Shown piece by piece: positions 10,612 to 22,247 of a stretch of DNA of 64,000 bases. The number at the start of each line of letters is the position of its first letter. Position 1 is the stretch's first letter. The notes under the pieces are model-generated. The model was not told where the DNA came from. It searched no databases and was given only the letters and a program-made list of their open reading frames with translations. Made by a program: the position numbers and the translations under genes. This DNA is from Cercophora sp. LCS_1. Taxonomy: Eukaryota; Ascomycota; Sordariomycetes; Sordariales; Lasiosphaeriaceae. Location: positions 1 through 64,000 of the forward strand of contig JAPZLL010000013.1 of NCBI GenBank assembly GCA_036250225.1, written 5' to 3'.

Positions 10612-13042
10612 ATGTCACTGCCATCCATTTCCCCAGCCGAGATCCGAGAGCGCGCGGCGAACTGCATTTACTGCAGGACTACACGCGGCAACTCGAGTTT
10701 CTCCGCAGATAGGCCACCCTACACGACTCTAACCGTCAAAGAAGCCGCAGAGGGAGCAAAGGCAGGGTGTGTTACCTGTTTCCTCCTAACACAGGTTACC
10801 GACCGCTGCCGCCAACAGAACCGCCGCTTCGAAATACAAGACCGCGACCGATTAGTCCTCGATGGCCTCGTTGAAAGCGATACCCAACTAACAGAACTTC
10901 ATTATCGCGTGGTAGATATATCTGTATCGCTTTTCCGCAAGGAAGGTATGACTACCACAACTTGGAGCTCGGGGTTCACGCTGACTCGGCAAGAATCTAG
11001 GCATGCCATGTCCCGACTCTCTACTTCGGTATCTTCCTCTTGGGCGGGACCTGCCCTCCGGTACCGACTCTGAAGAAAGCATGGAGTGGCTTAGGGGCCA
11101 ACTGAGTACCTGCCTTTCTTCCCATGATCTGTGCAACCGGGTGTCCGACTCGCCGCTTCCAGCGAGAGTGCTGGACGTTGGTGGCCTGGGAAATCGCCAT
11201 ATTCGACTCTATGAAGCGGGACCAGACGAGCACGCGCGATACCTCTCGTTGAGCCATTGCTGGGGAGAAGATCCATTTTTAAGAACGACGTCAACGAACT
11301 TTAATCAACACCTCGATGAGATTCCCTGGAATGAGCTGCCATCGACGTTTCAAGACGCCGTGGACATCACACAACGACTGGGGCTCCGGTACCTGTGGAT
11401 TGACAGCCTTTGTATCGTTCAGGACAACAAGTTAGATTGGCAGCATGAGTCTGCCAAGATGTCAGCCGTCTATCAAAATGCACACCTCGTTCTCTCAGCA
11501 AGCAGTTCGAAGGGAGCCCATGAAGGCATGTACAAGTCGCTTTCGGATTACTATACGGCGCATTGCGTCAAAATACCTCTGGACGGGAACGGAAATCTTG
11601 TCGTATCGGCTAATGAGGTCGCGGCGATCATACAAGAGGTTTACCACCGAAATGCCCCTCTACATATCTCGTCAAATCACAACTATTTCCCAACGACGAG
11701 AAGAGGCTGGATCCTTCAAGAAAGGCTGCTAGGAAAAAGGGTGGTTCACTTTGGCGACGCCGAGTTGTCTTGGGAATGTCTGGAATCATCGATTTGCCAG
11801 TGCACCACACCTGACGACCGAGCCCGCGCCCGTCCATTACGGCCATCCATGCGGGGTCATGGGGTTGATTTCTGGTCCCCAGGCGATCTGAGAGATGCTA
11901 CAAAGCTTCGACACAATGTTTATCGATGGCGGACCCTCCCGGCGTCTGACCTTGGCCGGTGGTGGCTTGAATTTGTCATTCTGTACAGCGACCTCGAACT
12001 GTCTCATCGTGACGATACCTTCCCGGCCATTTCCGGTCTAGCCAAGCATTTCCAGTCTGCCCGAATCGGAAATGTGGAATACCTGGCCGGACTCTGGAGG
12101 GATAACCTGGCTTGCGGCTTGCTGTGGTGGACCAGGGACTGTCCGGGGATCACTACTTGCGGAACCCGTGGGTGCCAGTTTGAGGAACTGACCCCCGACC
12201 CCTCCGACTCCCCCGACCGCTTCGATCCACTGGTGTGGAGTCGCCGTCGTGCCCTTTTCAGGCAATGGAAAGACGCCAAACTCAACCTCCAGGTTGCGCC
12301 GTCCTGGTCGTGGGCTTCTGTTTCCGGCAACAAGGTAAACTTCTTCGTTAAGAACAGCCAACACTTCACCGAGATGTGCGAAATCATTGGTGCGGTTACT
12401 AAACCTGTTGGGGAAGACCAAACTGGTCAACTTGTCGCAGGCGCAAGTTATGTGACTATTTGCAGCTCACTTTCGGCAGCCACTTTGAGAATTGACAAGG
12501 GTGGATCATGGCATGGAACCGTCTACGGCCTGGATATATTCCAGAAATTTCGCTGTTTCACGCTCATCAGCAACATGTTTTACTTTTATCATGTCATGGG
12601 AGGCATCGAACTGGCCGACATATTCGATTTCCACGAGTGCTTCCTGCACGATATCAAAGACGACCCCGAAAAAGTCAGAGATTGGCGTGCGAGCGTGGAG
12701 TACCTCCCGGGATGGCAACACCGGTATGACACGGATGACTTTGACACCAGCGATCCATTTTTGAGAGTATACTGTCTTCTCATGGGTCGGGGGCCTTCTG
12801 CCAACCCTCGGGACAGAAGCGTTTCGGAAGATGAGAATGGGTATAGTCTATACTTCTTGGTGCTACGCAGGGTGATGGCGGAGGGTAACCCGGATACAAC
12901 TGATGATAAGGGATCGGAGTACGACAAATCTTACCGGTACCAGCGGGTTGGCGTAGCCGAGGTTCAGTTGAGCTTGGATAACTGGAGGGATGAGGAGCGG
13001 GAATTGATTGGCGGCGAGAAGCGTACTGTTACTATTTACTGA
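10612..13042 (+). CDS. HET-domain protein (heterokaryon incompatibility type) 1
   Basis: Exon 1 (10612-10945) and exon 2 (11001-13042) join in phase 1 over a 55-nt intron with a GCTGAC branch site, giving 791 aa. The HET domain starts near residue 192 (YLSLSHCWG) and continues with FQDAVDITQRLGLRYLWID, SLCIVQD and the helix MSAVYQNAHLVLSASSS. The motif RRGWILQERLL follows, as in most HET proteins. The N-terminus carries two CxxC pairs (C18/C21 and C53/C56), also seen in the HET protein at 51981. HET domains trigger incompatibility cell death when unlike strains fuse, but many family members have no known role. It appears full length. The C-terminal 400 residues contain no further domain I recognise. 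Confidence 0.92.
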
Positions 13043-13631
13043 GGGACTCTATTTGTTGGGGCGGATTGACATCTTTGGAAGTTTTGACAAAGTCCTCGAT
13101 CATAGTGTCGCGATTAGATTGTTTCCGTCTCGTTCGAATCTCTCGATGCGTCCGGATGTTTGGATGCCGGGGATGCCCATGGACCAGTGTGCATTTGCCT
13201 TTCCTTGACCCTGTTTAGACCTTATAATGACGCTTGAAGTAGTGGGGCTGGACGCAAGCCATGGTCGATCACCACGTAAGGTACTTTCTGAGAGCAGTAA
13301 TAGGTGAACGATGACGGATTTCGCGGCTAATCCAGACCGAGTAGTGCCGTGTGCATCCAAAACCCATTGTATCATCAGCGTCAGCCAGTAATGGCATCTC
13401 TCTAGATATATACGCGTGTCCTCTGACTCCCAGCCGCCCACCCGAGCCCCGAAAATGCCTTCAAATCGCCCGTGCGTCGTATATAACCTGGGTCGAACCA
13501 CCCAGTCTTGTTTATCCCCGCCATTACTCCCCCTATCCAACATGATACACACAGGGAACCGTGCGTCTTAAGAATATATAGATGCCAAAGCAATCCAATG
13601 GGTATACAAAATTTTTCCCGGTCCAAGTGAT
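13043..13631. other. Convergent 3' intergenic region
   Basis: It lies between the 3' ends of the HET gene (+) and the large gene on the minus strand, so terminators of both are expected here. No gene or distinctive repeat is seen. Confidence 0.4.
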
Positions 13632-16600
13632 TCAAATCCTACCACCTTCCACCACTTCCCTTCCCAAAATCTCAACCTCGCCGCTCTCTCCAGTTCGTCT
13701 CCTCTCGAGCACCCATCTTGTCCCGCCGCTTTCGGGCTCTTCCTCTTTTACATACGAGATGCTATCCGCTGATCCCTTGTGGCGGTGTCCCATGCCTGGT
13801 CGCCTCTGTTGGCTTGGCGACGACAATACCAGGCCGGGAGACGATGGAGGTTCCGGGGAGCCCAAGCTCCCGTCCAAATGATCGTATTCTCCTTCTTCCC
13901 CCTCTAATACGGGAGAGCAGGCAGTACCAGCGTGCGGAAGGGGCGAGGGATGTGCAGACTGCGGTGAAAACATGGCTTGCATCGGAAGAGGGGATGATAA
14001 CGGCAGCGTGAGTGGGGCGCTTTGGGCCAGGAGCGTCGGACTGCCGGCCCCACTTTCCCCGGCATCGGAGCTGCTCCACAGCGAGAATTGCGAACCTTTC
14101 CGGCCGTGCCCGTGATGTCCGTGCGAAGCCGGGCCGAGGAAACCCGACGACCCCGGACCATGCCACGGGGAACTGGCCGGATCGCCGAGGCCGGATGCGC
14201 GCTCCGACCGCGGGCTTCCTTCGCGAGAACTGGCCTGCGAGCCGCCCCATGTCCTTGACCGAAGCCTCATCAGCGCCGCGAGACTCATGTTGTCGTCGTC
14301 GGAAGACAGCATGGCGAGCTGTGCCAGGCCGGGGCTGTGCATGCCGGCGGCCGAGGCGCGACCATCGCCGCCAAGTGGCGGTGGAAGTGTGAGACTCATG
14401 ATCGAGTTACGGTTAGAGTACTCGGATCGCTCCGTGATTGGCGTCAAGTTAGGTTCGCGGGAGACGACGCGTCCGCTAGTTGTGCGGTTGAGGCTTTGAC
14501 CCGGTGGGCCAAAGAAGCCTCCATTTGCGTATTGGAAGAGGTTCTCGGCGCTTAACGCGTTGGACCCATTTGATGACGATGAACTGTGGTGTCCGTGGTG
14601 TGGTTGCTGCATGGGCGCCGAGTAGAATCCGAATTCCTGACCGTACCAGCCGTCTGAGTCGTTGGCAAGGGCACTAGCGTTTGCCTCGGCGATGATGGCG
14701 TCGTCATCAAGTTCGTAGTCATCGATGTTGTTGGAGTACGGGTCGACTTCATAGTCGTCTAGAGACGCATCGAGATCGTCGTAGCCTCGAGAAACATGCG
14801 AGTCGGTTGGGGATGTGACGGTAAGCTCAGCTGGGAGAGGTGGTGACGAGCTGCGACGGAATTTTCCTGACGCCGCAGCCTTCTGTGCCGCCTCTGCAAG
14901 GGCAGCTTGGTATGCAAAGTCTTGACCCACGATCGCAAGTTTTTGCATGAGTTCAGCTGGCAGGTCCGGCGGAAGCAAAGATCCACTGGCCTCCTCCTCG
15001 AAGTTGGACGTCGTCGGCTGAGGACCAGCATCAACTGAAGTAGGGGCGGTGGATTCAGAGATACCAGAAGGTGACGTGACATCAGACTCGTGGATAGAAG
15101 GCTGCCGTTGTGCGGCCCGCATTGCTTCCTGGGCCTGGGCAAAAGCCCCGGGGATCGGTCTTCCGTACTGATCAGTATCATTAAGATCGAAGATGGATTC
15201 GTCAAATGTGGGGCCGTCATGGGTAAAGTCCAACTCGTCCGCCAGGCCTTCGTCGAAGTAAAGGTCATCGTCCCTGTTCCTCTTTGGTGGCGGGGGATCT
15301 GCGGGTGCAGGGCTATGCTCTCCAAGAGACACCGGGTCTTTCTCCACAACCGGAGGGTTAATGTTCAAGTCCTGGATGCCGAGTCCGTGGGTTCCATCAA
15401 GTGACTTGGGTGGAAGGGTGAGATCATGGAAGAAGAGGGGAGATGTCGTGGGAGGTAGGTCCGGGGTTGTATCTTTTGTCATCGCGAAGCCAATTGCCTT
15501 CCCTTCAGCGTCACGGGGAGTGGCCAGCATGCCGGGCGTGTATGGACTCGCGAGCGAAGAGGCTGGGTTGGACCGTTGAAAGACGAAGCCGGCGAAGTTT
15601 TCTTGGTCGTTGTCAGGGTCCATGCCCCCCGAAAGCTCATCCTCTTCGTTGTAGTCGGCATTCACCCCTGGAATTTCCTCCTCGTAGAAGTCATCTTCGT
15701 CGTAGTCGGCGTTGACACCAGGGATCCTTTCCTCCAGGCCATCATCCTCCATCATGGCATCGTAGTCAAAACCATCGTCGTCAAGATCGTCGAACCGAGA
15801 ATCGCGCTGTCCGTTGATCATTGAGTCCGGAGTTTTTCTTTCCTGCTCACGCTGTCGGTGCCTGTCCTCGAGCAGCTTCTCTTGGTTAGCAGCACCAATC
15901 ATATCGAAGCTAAATCTGGACGATGTGCTCTTCATGTGCTTGGGAAGAGCCGAGAAAGACGAGTCGCGAATCGACGAGCCGGACACAGACACATTACGGG
16001 ATGCCGTGGTCCTAACGGAAGACGTCGAGCCCATGACCCGCGATGTTCCAACCGACGGCGCTCGTGACGTGAGGGAAGAAGATGTCCGCAGAGAAGCGAC
16101 GGGCCCGTCCTTTGGAGGGACCGGGGGCACGGATTGTTCAGGTGAGCCTTGATCTTCCGGCACAGGAGACAGGACCTCCGACCGCTCAGCCGAAGGCCCG
16201 GTGGCCACCTCGGCTACACCCTGTGGCGGCAGCTGCCCGCTTTCTGTTGCTCTGCTCGGTGCTTTCGTCAAATTCGGGGTAGACTCAGTAGTTGAAATTA
16301 TCCTCCTCGGGCGTGGAGCACTGAAATCGTGGACTCTAGTTCCCCGGATTCTTGGGTCGTAACTCGGCCCTTCAGAGAAAGGCAGAGGCTGAACTTCGGA
16401 TGCGTTTTGTGCAGTCTTCCTTCTCATCAGGAGGGTCGACATCGGATTCTTCAAGAATGGGAGCCCTTTCTTCCCCTTTTGGGCCTCGGGAACGGGAGGA
16501 GCAGTCGAATTGGGAGTCGGCTCACTGACCAGTCGCGTCCCTGCTGGCCGTTTCCCCGTGGCTCCTCCGTTATTTTGAGGCAGATCGGTTGGCGCCACAA

Positions 16601-17084
16601 ACGACTTGGGCGGCTTCGAGAGCGATGGGCGGAAGAACCCTGTATTGATTGGGGGAGGTGGCGGCTTAGCTCTCGATAGCAAACTCTCGGGTAACTGGAC
16701 TTGACTCTGCGCCTTCCCGCGAGAGTCGGGCAGCGGTTCTGCATGGCCACGACGGAAGTTCTGCAGAGTCACCCCACCGAGGAAACCAGAGCTGCCTCCA
16801 TCATATGCGGGCCGCCCGGGAGGGCTTTGCGCAGCGAGGCGACCATCGTTCTGGACGCCCTCGAAGGAGAGATCGGTATCCGACGTTACGCGGGGAATCG
16901 GCGGCAGCATCGGGGCGGCGTTCACCGAATTAGATGAGGGCGGGCGCGTCGAGGCTCGTGGAGGGACATCGTCGGCGTGCTGGGAGTCTGGTGTGGCGGC
17001 AGCCTCCCACGTCGCTGGCGGGTCGGGGAGCGGAGATGTGGGATTTGACGGGGCGCGTCGATGGAAGCGCAGGTGCGACAGCAT
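13632..17084 (-). CDS. Large conserved disordered protein, function unknown
   Basis: A single open frame of 1150 aa from an ATG at 17082-17084 without introns. Nearly all of it is low-complexity: Pro/Ser/Thr-rich with many SP and PPxP motifs. Two regions look constrained. One is a short block near residues 385-415 (SRFSFDMIGAANQEKLLEDR). The other is an acidic stretch with two tandem copies of an IPGVNADYDED-like unit. A second acidic part near residues 780-830 and a Ser-rich C-terminus follow. The composition resembles cytoskeletal or polarity scaffolds regulated by phosphorylation, but I cannot name the family. The intact frame at this length strongly supports a real gene. It is convergent with the HET gene. 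Confidence 0.8.
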   Translation of the reverse strand: MLSHLRFHRRAPSNPTSPLPDPPATWEAAATPDSQHADDVPPRASTRPPSSNSVNAAPMLPPIPRVTSDTDLSFEGVQNDGRLAAQSPPGRPAYDGGSSGFLGGVTLQNFRRGHAEPLPDSRGKAQSQVQLPESLLSRAKPPPPPINTGFFRPSLSKPPKSFVAPTDLPQNNGGATGKRPAGTRLVSEPTPNSTAPPVPEAQKGKKGLPFLKNPMSTLLMRRKTAQNASEVQPLPFSEGPSYDPRIRGTRVHDFSAPRPRRIISTTESTPNLTKAPSRATESGQLPPQGVAEVATGPSAERSEVLSPVPEDQGSPEQSVPPVPPKDGPVASLRTSSSLTSRAPSVGTSRVMGSTSSVRTTASRNVSVSGSSIRDSSFSALPKHMKSTSSRFSFDMIGAANQEKLLEDRHRQREQERKTPDSMINGQRDSRFDDLDDDGFDYDAMMEDDGLEERIPGVNADYDEDDFYEEEIPGVNADYNEEDELSGGMDPDNDQENFAGFVFQRSNPASSLASPYTPGMLATPRDAEGKAIGFAMTKDTTPDLPPTTSPLFFHDLTLPPKSLDGTHGLGIQDLNINPPVVEKDPVSLGEHSPAPADPPPPKRNRDDDLYFDEGLADELDFTHDGPTFDESIFDLNDTDQYGRPIPGAFAQAQEAMRAAQRQPSIHESDVTSPSGISESTAPTSVDAGPQPTTSNFEEEASGSLLPPDLPAELMQKLAIVGQDFAYQAALAEAAQKAAASGKFRRSSSPPLPAELTVTSPTDSHVSRGYDDLDASLDDYEVDPYSNNIDDYELDDDAIIAEANASALANDSDGWYGQEFGFYSAPMQQPHHGHHSSSSSNGSNALSAENLFQYANGGFFGPPGQSLNRTTSGRVVSREPNLTPITERSEYSNRNSIMSLTLPPPLGGDGRASAAGMHSPGLAQLAMLSSDDDNMSLAALMRLRSRTWGGSQASSREGSPRSERASGLGDPASSPWHGPGSSGFLGPASHGHHGHGRKGSQFSLWSSSDAGESGAGSPTLLAQSAPLTLPLSSPLPMQAMFSPQSAHPSPLPHAGTACSPVLEGEEGEYDHLDGSLGSPEPPSSPGLVLSSPSQQRRPGMGHRHKGSADSISYVKEEEPESGGTRWVLERRRTGESGEVEILGREVVEGGRI

Positions 17085-18255
17085 GTTTGGCCACGGTCAG
17101 AGAACCGAGACAATCGAGTGAGACCCGAACTCAGACTGTCAGCGGCGAGAGCTCGTGACAGTAGGAGCAAGCATCGAGCGCGAGATGCTGCGCGATCCCC
17201 TCGATGGGGCGCGAAACGTGTTCGAACAACGTGGGTTGCGGTTGCGGCTGCCAACTATCCGTCAGACTCATATGCGCCGCAATTGCGCGACACAGTGTCA
17301 ATGCGAGGAGGTCGAGCACGAATTGTAAAGGATAGCTTGAATCGTGAGCAAGAGATACAGTGCACAAGAAATGCCGAAAAGGTATGGAATACGAGGTCTT
17401 GCGGAAATGACGGCGGAGGACGGAATTGGGTGCTTGTCTTCTGTTGATGGTCTCACTTTCCGCTGCATCGAACTCGAGGTCAGCCCCTCCAAGCGCTTGT
17501 GGGCCTTCGCCCTAAAAGTTCCGCCTGTGGGGGTCGGAAGCTTCCCGTCCAACCGCCCAGCCCGTGCACCGCTCGACGCCACAACACCACACAGCACAAC
17601 ACCTTCCAGGTTACCCTCGACCTCAGCAAGTATCATCTCAGAAACCATAACCGATGTCCCGTTGTGAGCACTTTGCCGCAAAGAAACGATGAAACCATCA
17701 AAACCGCCATGGCTACACGATGCGGAATCGCATCAACAAGACCCACCCCTGGCCGATGCGGAGGATTTCCTTCCTCACGGGGTCCGACGAAAAATCGGTG
17801 CCAGACTTGGACGAGACGATCACTTCCGGGTGATCGGCCGGCCATTGACAAGCCGTCCCATACACATGGTATTTGGCTTTTCTGGAACGCACCAGAGCGT
17901 CTCAAACTCCGGGACCCGACTTCGTCTAACGGCCCGCTTGGACCATGTCCAATCCCGACCCCTTGGCCGGTCGCGTTTCAGCGTCCAGCGTTCTATTTCG
18001 AGCACATCGTTCGATCTTGAGGAAAGTCTTGTCGATCCCCCAGAACGGCATCTGGACACGGCAAGAGTAGACGGCACTAGGGTCCAAACTTGGGGTAAAG
18101 TCATTTTTCTACTACTGACGATTGGCCATTGCATGGGCTGTGCATCTTGCCCCCCCGGCTGGATCGATTCTGGCGAGCCTGCTCCACATCCGTGAACCAT
18201 ACACAACATTTCTTCCAGGGAGACGCCAACACAAAATGCAAAAGTACGCCTCCCA
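17085..18255. other. Gene-free region between two minus-strand genes
   Basis: It contains the upstream region of the 1150-aa gene and the 3' flank of the C2H2-like gene. A 168-codon plus frame (17689-18195) and a 159-codon minus frame overlap each other, and neither has recognisable features. I call nothing. Confidence 0.4.
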
Positions 18256-20502
18256 TCAACCAGCTTCGGACGGACCCGCCCCAAAGTTCTGCTCTCCAAA
18301 GAATGTGCCTCCTCCCATCCCGAAATCCTGGGCCATGCCAGCCATATGGCTTGGGGGAAAAGCCACGGGATTCCCCGGGCCAGGCCACGAGCCCTGCGGA
18401 GGCGGGAACATGTATGGAAAGAAATACCCTCCGGCCGGATCGCCGGGGTTCATTCCACCAAAGGCCGACATACTGCTTGGTTGCAATTGCGGCGGCTGCA
18501 TCGGAGGAGCCATCTCGGTGCTGGACGGGACCCTCGCCATCCCGGGCGCTGGCATAAATGCGGACGGTTGGCCGGCCATACCTCGCGGAATCGCCATTGG
18601 GTACGAGCTCAGCGTGTATGGGTTCGGGCCAGGCCGACCGGCCTGGCTGCCGTGGCCACTGATAATCGACGTCCCGGCCGTCGTTGCCGTAACTTGGCGT
18701 GACGCCATCGTCGCCGGGTCTGAGAGCCGCGTTGACGAGCCTGCTGTGAGTGACAGTCGATTCTGGCTTTCTCCCGAGGACGTCTCTGGAGCCAGCCGTC
18801 CGTGAAGACTGATATACGTCCTGAAAGTCAGCTGCGCGACGTTCTTGACACCATCGCGGATGTTCCTGTGGTCAGAAAGGTCAAGGTCGCCCTGCGTGAC
18901 TTTATGGTCCATGATGCTGAGAAAGAGGTTCGCAAAAGACTCAGCATCGCCTGAAGATGGAGAGTACGGCGACAAGAGAGGCAGTGCCACATCGTGCCCT
19001 AGTTCGTCGTCAGTACCGGCTGGGCATCTCCCCACACCAATACCACTTACAAGGACTCTTTGGACGATCAACTCCTGGAAACAAGACATCCCAGATTTCA
19101 AACCACTTTTCAACTCTGTGGGTCTCTTGATTCTTCTTCCGGTTCTGTTTGTCAAGCGCCGCCCATTGGGCCTCGTCGATGCCTTCCTTTTTCGACGAGT
19201 CGCCAAGCTCGCACGAGACGTTCATTTTGCGATGCTCCGCCAATCGGGACAAGCAAGTTGCACGGTCTGATCCGGGAAATATTTCATGGCACCGCTCGCA
19301 CTGGACTGGCGAGTGCACCCGTTTGAGGTGTTCCCTTGCCCGGGGTCAGCGTCATGGTCAAACTGACGGGGAGCCGACTGCTTACTTCAACCGCTGGATC
19401 GACTTGAATCCGGGACCCATGCACGCCCTATACTTGTGCTTCTTGACGCTTCCCGAGTTTCCGTGCTGGATCCCGTATTTTACAGAGTCTTTTTTGTGGA
19501 ACGGACAGGCAAGCATCCGCTGGGGCTCACCGCCACCCCCTGGAGGCTCTAGTCTCTTACTCTCGTCCTCGTCATCTCCGTCGTCTTCTTCACCATCCCA
19601 ACCACCGAGCCCTCTGCGCTCTCTGTTGTCAGGACCAGTTCTTCTCCGCTTTCGCGACGCCCCGGGGCTCTGGTCCGGCGATGTCTCCACATATGTCATT
19701 GTCTTTTCGGTCGAACCCTCTGGAGAACCCCCGTCATTGCTCTGCGCCGCAGTGTGTTGCCAGGACTCAACTTTGCTCTTGACGGCCAGACTGAAATCCC
19801 GATGCAGCATTGGAATCAGATGGGCAGCCAGCGCAAGATCACCATCCACCGCGGCTATAACAACAGACTCAAGGTTTCCATTCTGGCCGCTCCAGTCATT
19901 GTCGTCGTTGTCACTCGTCTCAGTGTCATAGTCGCTCTTTTTCGCCGTTTCGCATTCACTTTCGCTGACATCGGTGTCTTGGGCCCCGTATTCGCCGCGG
20001 ACACAGATTGAGTTTCTGAGGGAGCTTGGACGACTGGATGGCATCAGAGGAACACGGGTGGCGAAGCGAGCAACGTGACTTGCTGGTGTCGGCGGTCGGT
20101 CGAATGACATGTGCGAAGATCTAAGTCTGGCGTCAAACCTTGCCAACTGGAAGACCCGGCATCCTGCTGCCACAGCTCTACTCACTCGTCGTCCCATTTA
20201 CTTCCGCATCGCTCCGTTTCATCGTCATTAGGGAAGCCGTACTCGGTGCCCGGTCCGGCCGATGTTGCCCAAGAGCTGGTGGATGCGGCGTAGTAGTTGG
20301 AGGTCTCGGATGGGGGCACGCTGGGACTGGGAGATCGCGAGACAGCCGACTCGGACGTCGCGCTGCTTTTCGCCGTCGCGGCATAGACATCGACGCAACT
20401 GAGCTTGGCAATGCGCAGGTCATGGTACGGTGGGCCGCGCCATCGCGGCGGCGACGCGGTTTCTCCCTCGTGGATGATTGGGGCCTGGCCGGGTTGACTC
20501 AT
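18256..20502 (-). CDS. C2H2-like zinc-finger regulator, long form, divergent pair member A
   Basis: Four exons (20502-20186, 20120-19386, 19334-19051, 18998-18256) give 692 aa; all three introns (65, 50 and 52 nt) have canonical GTRAGY donors and preserve frame. The N-terminal 300 residues are disordered and acidic, with a short helical block (DLALAAHLIPMLHRDF). The core runs CPFHKKDSVKY, CMGPGFKSIQRLK, EHLKRVH, CERCHEIF, then a basic helix and WFEIWDVLFPG, ending in RPKSPW. The intron after the lysine of RLK is at the same place as in both paralogues in this window. The C-terminus is Pro/Gly/Met-rich. It is probably a nuclear regulator. It lies head to head with the paralogue at 22248, with 1745 bp between their starts. 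Confidence 0.85.
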
Positions 20503-22247
20503 TGTTCACAACTGCTGCAATCGTTCGACTCGTTGCTCAGCAACCCTCAAGTGAGGGTCCCTTGCTTCAATGACAAGTTTTGTGTTCCTTTTTCCGAGCA
20601 CCAACGGAACAGTCCAGGGCGGCAACCCTTTTTGACGGATGGCCTCCTGCATCCGAGGTCCCTTCCCGCCCCGTCGCAGGCCTGCGTTGGCCCCGTGGCG
20701 CTTGTCCTGACAGGTCTCAATGGGATCCGTTTGACCCTCCCAGTTGCGTGCCGACGCAGTTGCGACGGTGAGCAGCCGAGCGCGATTGGGTTGCGCCGGT
20801 CGCATCACCGCCCCGGAGCTGCCTTTGCGAGCGAAGGATGCCCACCGTCGAGATTGGCTGCGGATGCCGTGTCCTGCCGGCCACTGCATCTTCGATTGGC
20901 CGCCGGCTCGGGGCAATCTGCATGCTGGCCATGCAGCGCTACGCCACGATGCCCGAAACGAGCAACCCGTCTTTGGTTCCTTGCGTGAAGAACACGCAGT
21001 GGACCCGTCCTGCGCAAGTGCGAGGGAAACGGGAAAATGGAAATTGTGTCGCGAGGAGGTGTCGTTGTGGGTCCCGTGACCGGTTGGATGTGTAGCTTGA
21101 CACACGATCGGGAATGGATGTGTACCTTGTGCCGAGTCTTGGACAAGATGCATGCTTAAAGGCTAAGATGCGACGGTGTGAGGTGAGGGAGCTGATGACG
21201 TTGATAGGCTACACGGTTGAACTATTTGGGGATGTTCACGAGGAGCGCTGAGGTAAGTTGCAAGGTTCTGATCAGATGCAGAGCAAAGAGATTGACTGAT
21301 CACTCAACAGTCTTGACTTCTTTAGCTACCTAATTAGTTCGTCAGCGTTGAAGGATTCCCAACTCTCGCCCAACATTGTATTTACCAACACGGACTGTAC
21401 TGGCTACCTATTGAGTGACGCAACCACCTATTCTCAGACAATGCAAGCGGCTCGTATTTTCACATCAATCACGACGAAATGTATTCCCATCGAGCATGCC
21501 TACGGCGGCAAGCAATGCTGGGATTTCGCTCCCAACCTCTGGTATTCCAGATCAAACTGTGCCCCGATCCCAACTAGATCGATCGAAAATCCGCAATGGT
21601 CCGGCGACCGATGGACAGAAAATTTGGCTTCGGATGCGGCCGGAGTTGACACGGCGCCGTCGGAGGAGAGTATGGTAGGAGATCTACCTGTGGCGTCACT
21701 GAGCCCCGGAGATGATTGTCTTGGAACTGGATAGACGCCTTCTGGATAAATCCAGAGCCTGCGATTGGTCAGAGGATTTCCAGCGTCGCGTTGATTGTGG
21801 GGCGTCTACCAATCTGGGGTTGCCATCGTTGGGTTGGGAAAGGGTTGGACAGTCAGTCCTGGAGGCTGAGGAACACGTCGACGGTGACTCGCGCTAAAAT
21901 CGAGGAATTGAGGAGGAATTTAAGCAGAACAGAAACAAGGGAAATCAGCAACAGGTGCGCACAGTGCATTGCTTTTTCATGATGGGCTGTGGCCCAGAGC
22001 CCGCCGGGCGCAGGATTGGCGCATCGAGTTGCTCGCGGTGGTGCGCATCCAGGTGCGCAACTTGGTGAGCAACCAGGTGAGCCACAGCGGGAACATCCGT
22101 GAGCCCCCTGCCCAAGCCCCTGTTTGCCCTGCCTCCCGCTGGATAAACGTTGGGGGAAGCCGCATGCGGCAGCAGCAGAATGAGACCACTCAACTGTCCA
22201 ACATTCATCACAACTCAATCCCATCGCAACACAACCAACAGCCCACA
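20503..22247. other. Shared upstream region of a divergent C2H2-like pair
   Basis: These 1.7 kb separate the start codons of two divergently transcribed paralogues and so hold both promoters. Long frames on both strands (for example 215 codons at 20506-21153, minus) have no domain features and start within GC-rich DNA, so I read them as chance. A short imperfect repeat of CAGGTG(A/C)GC units lies at about 22048-22083. Confidence 0.5.

Noticed and set aside
17689..18299. Overlapping 168- and 159-codon frames on opposite strands
   Set aside because: Neither has recognisable motifs or introns, and mutual overlap suggests GC-rich chance frames.
20140..21153. 282-codon plus and 215-codon minus frames near the divergent C2H2-like pair
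   Set aside because: The plus frame overlaps a well-supported minus-strand exon; both lack domains.
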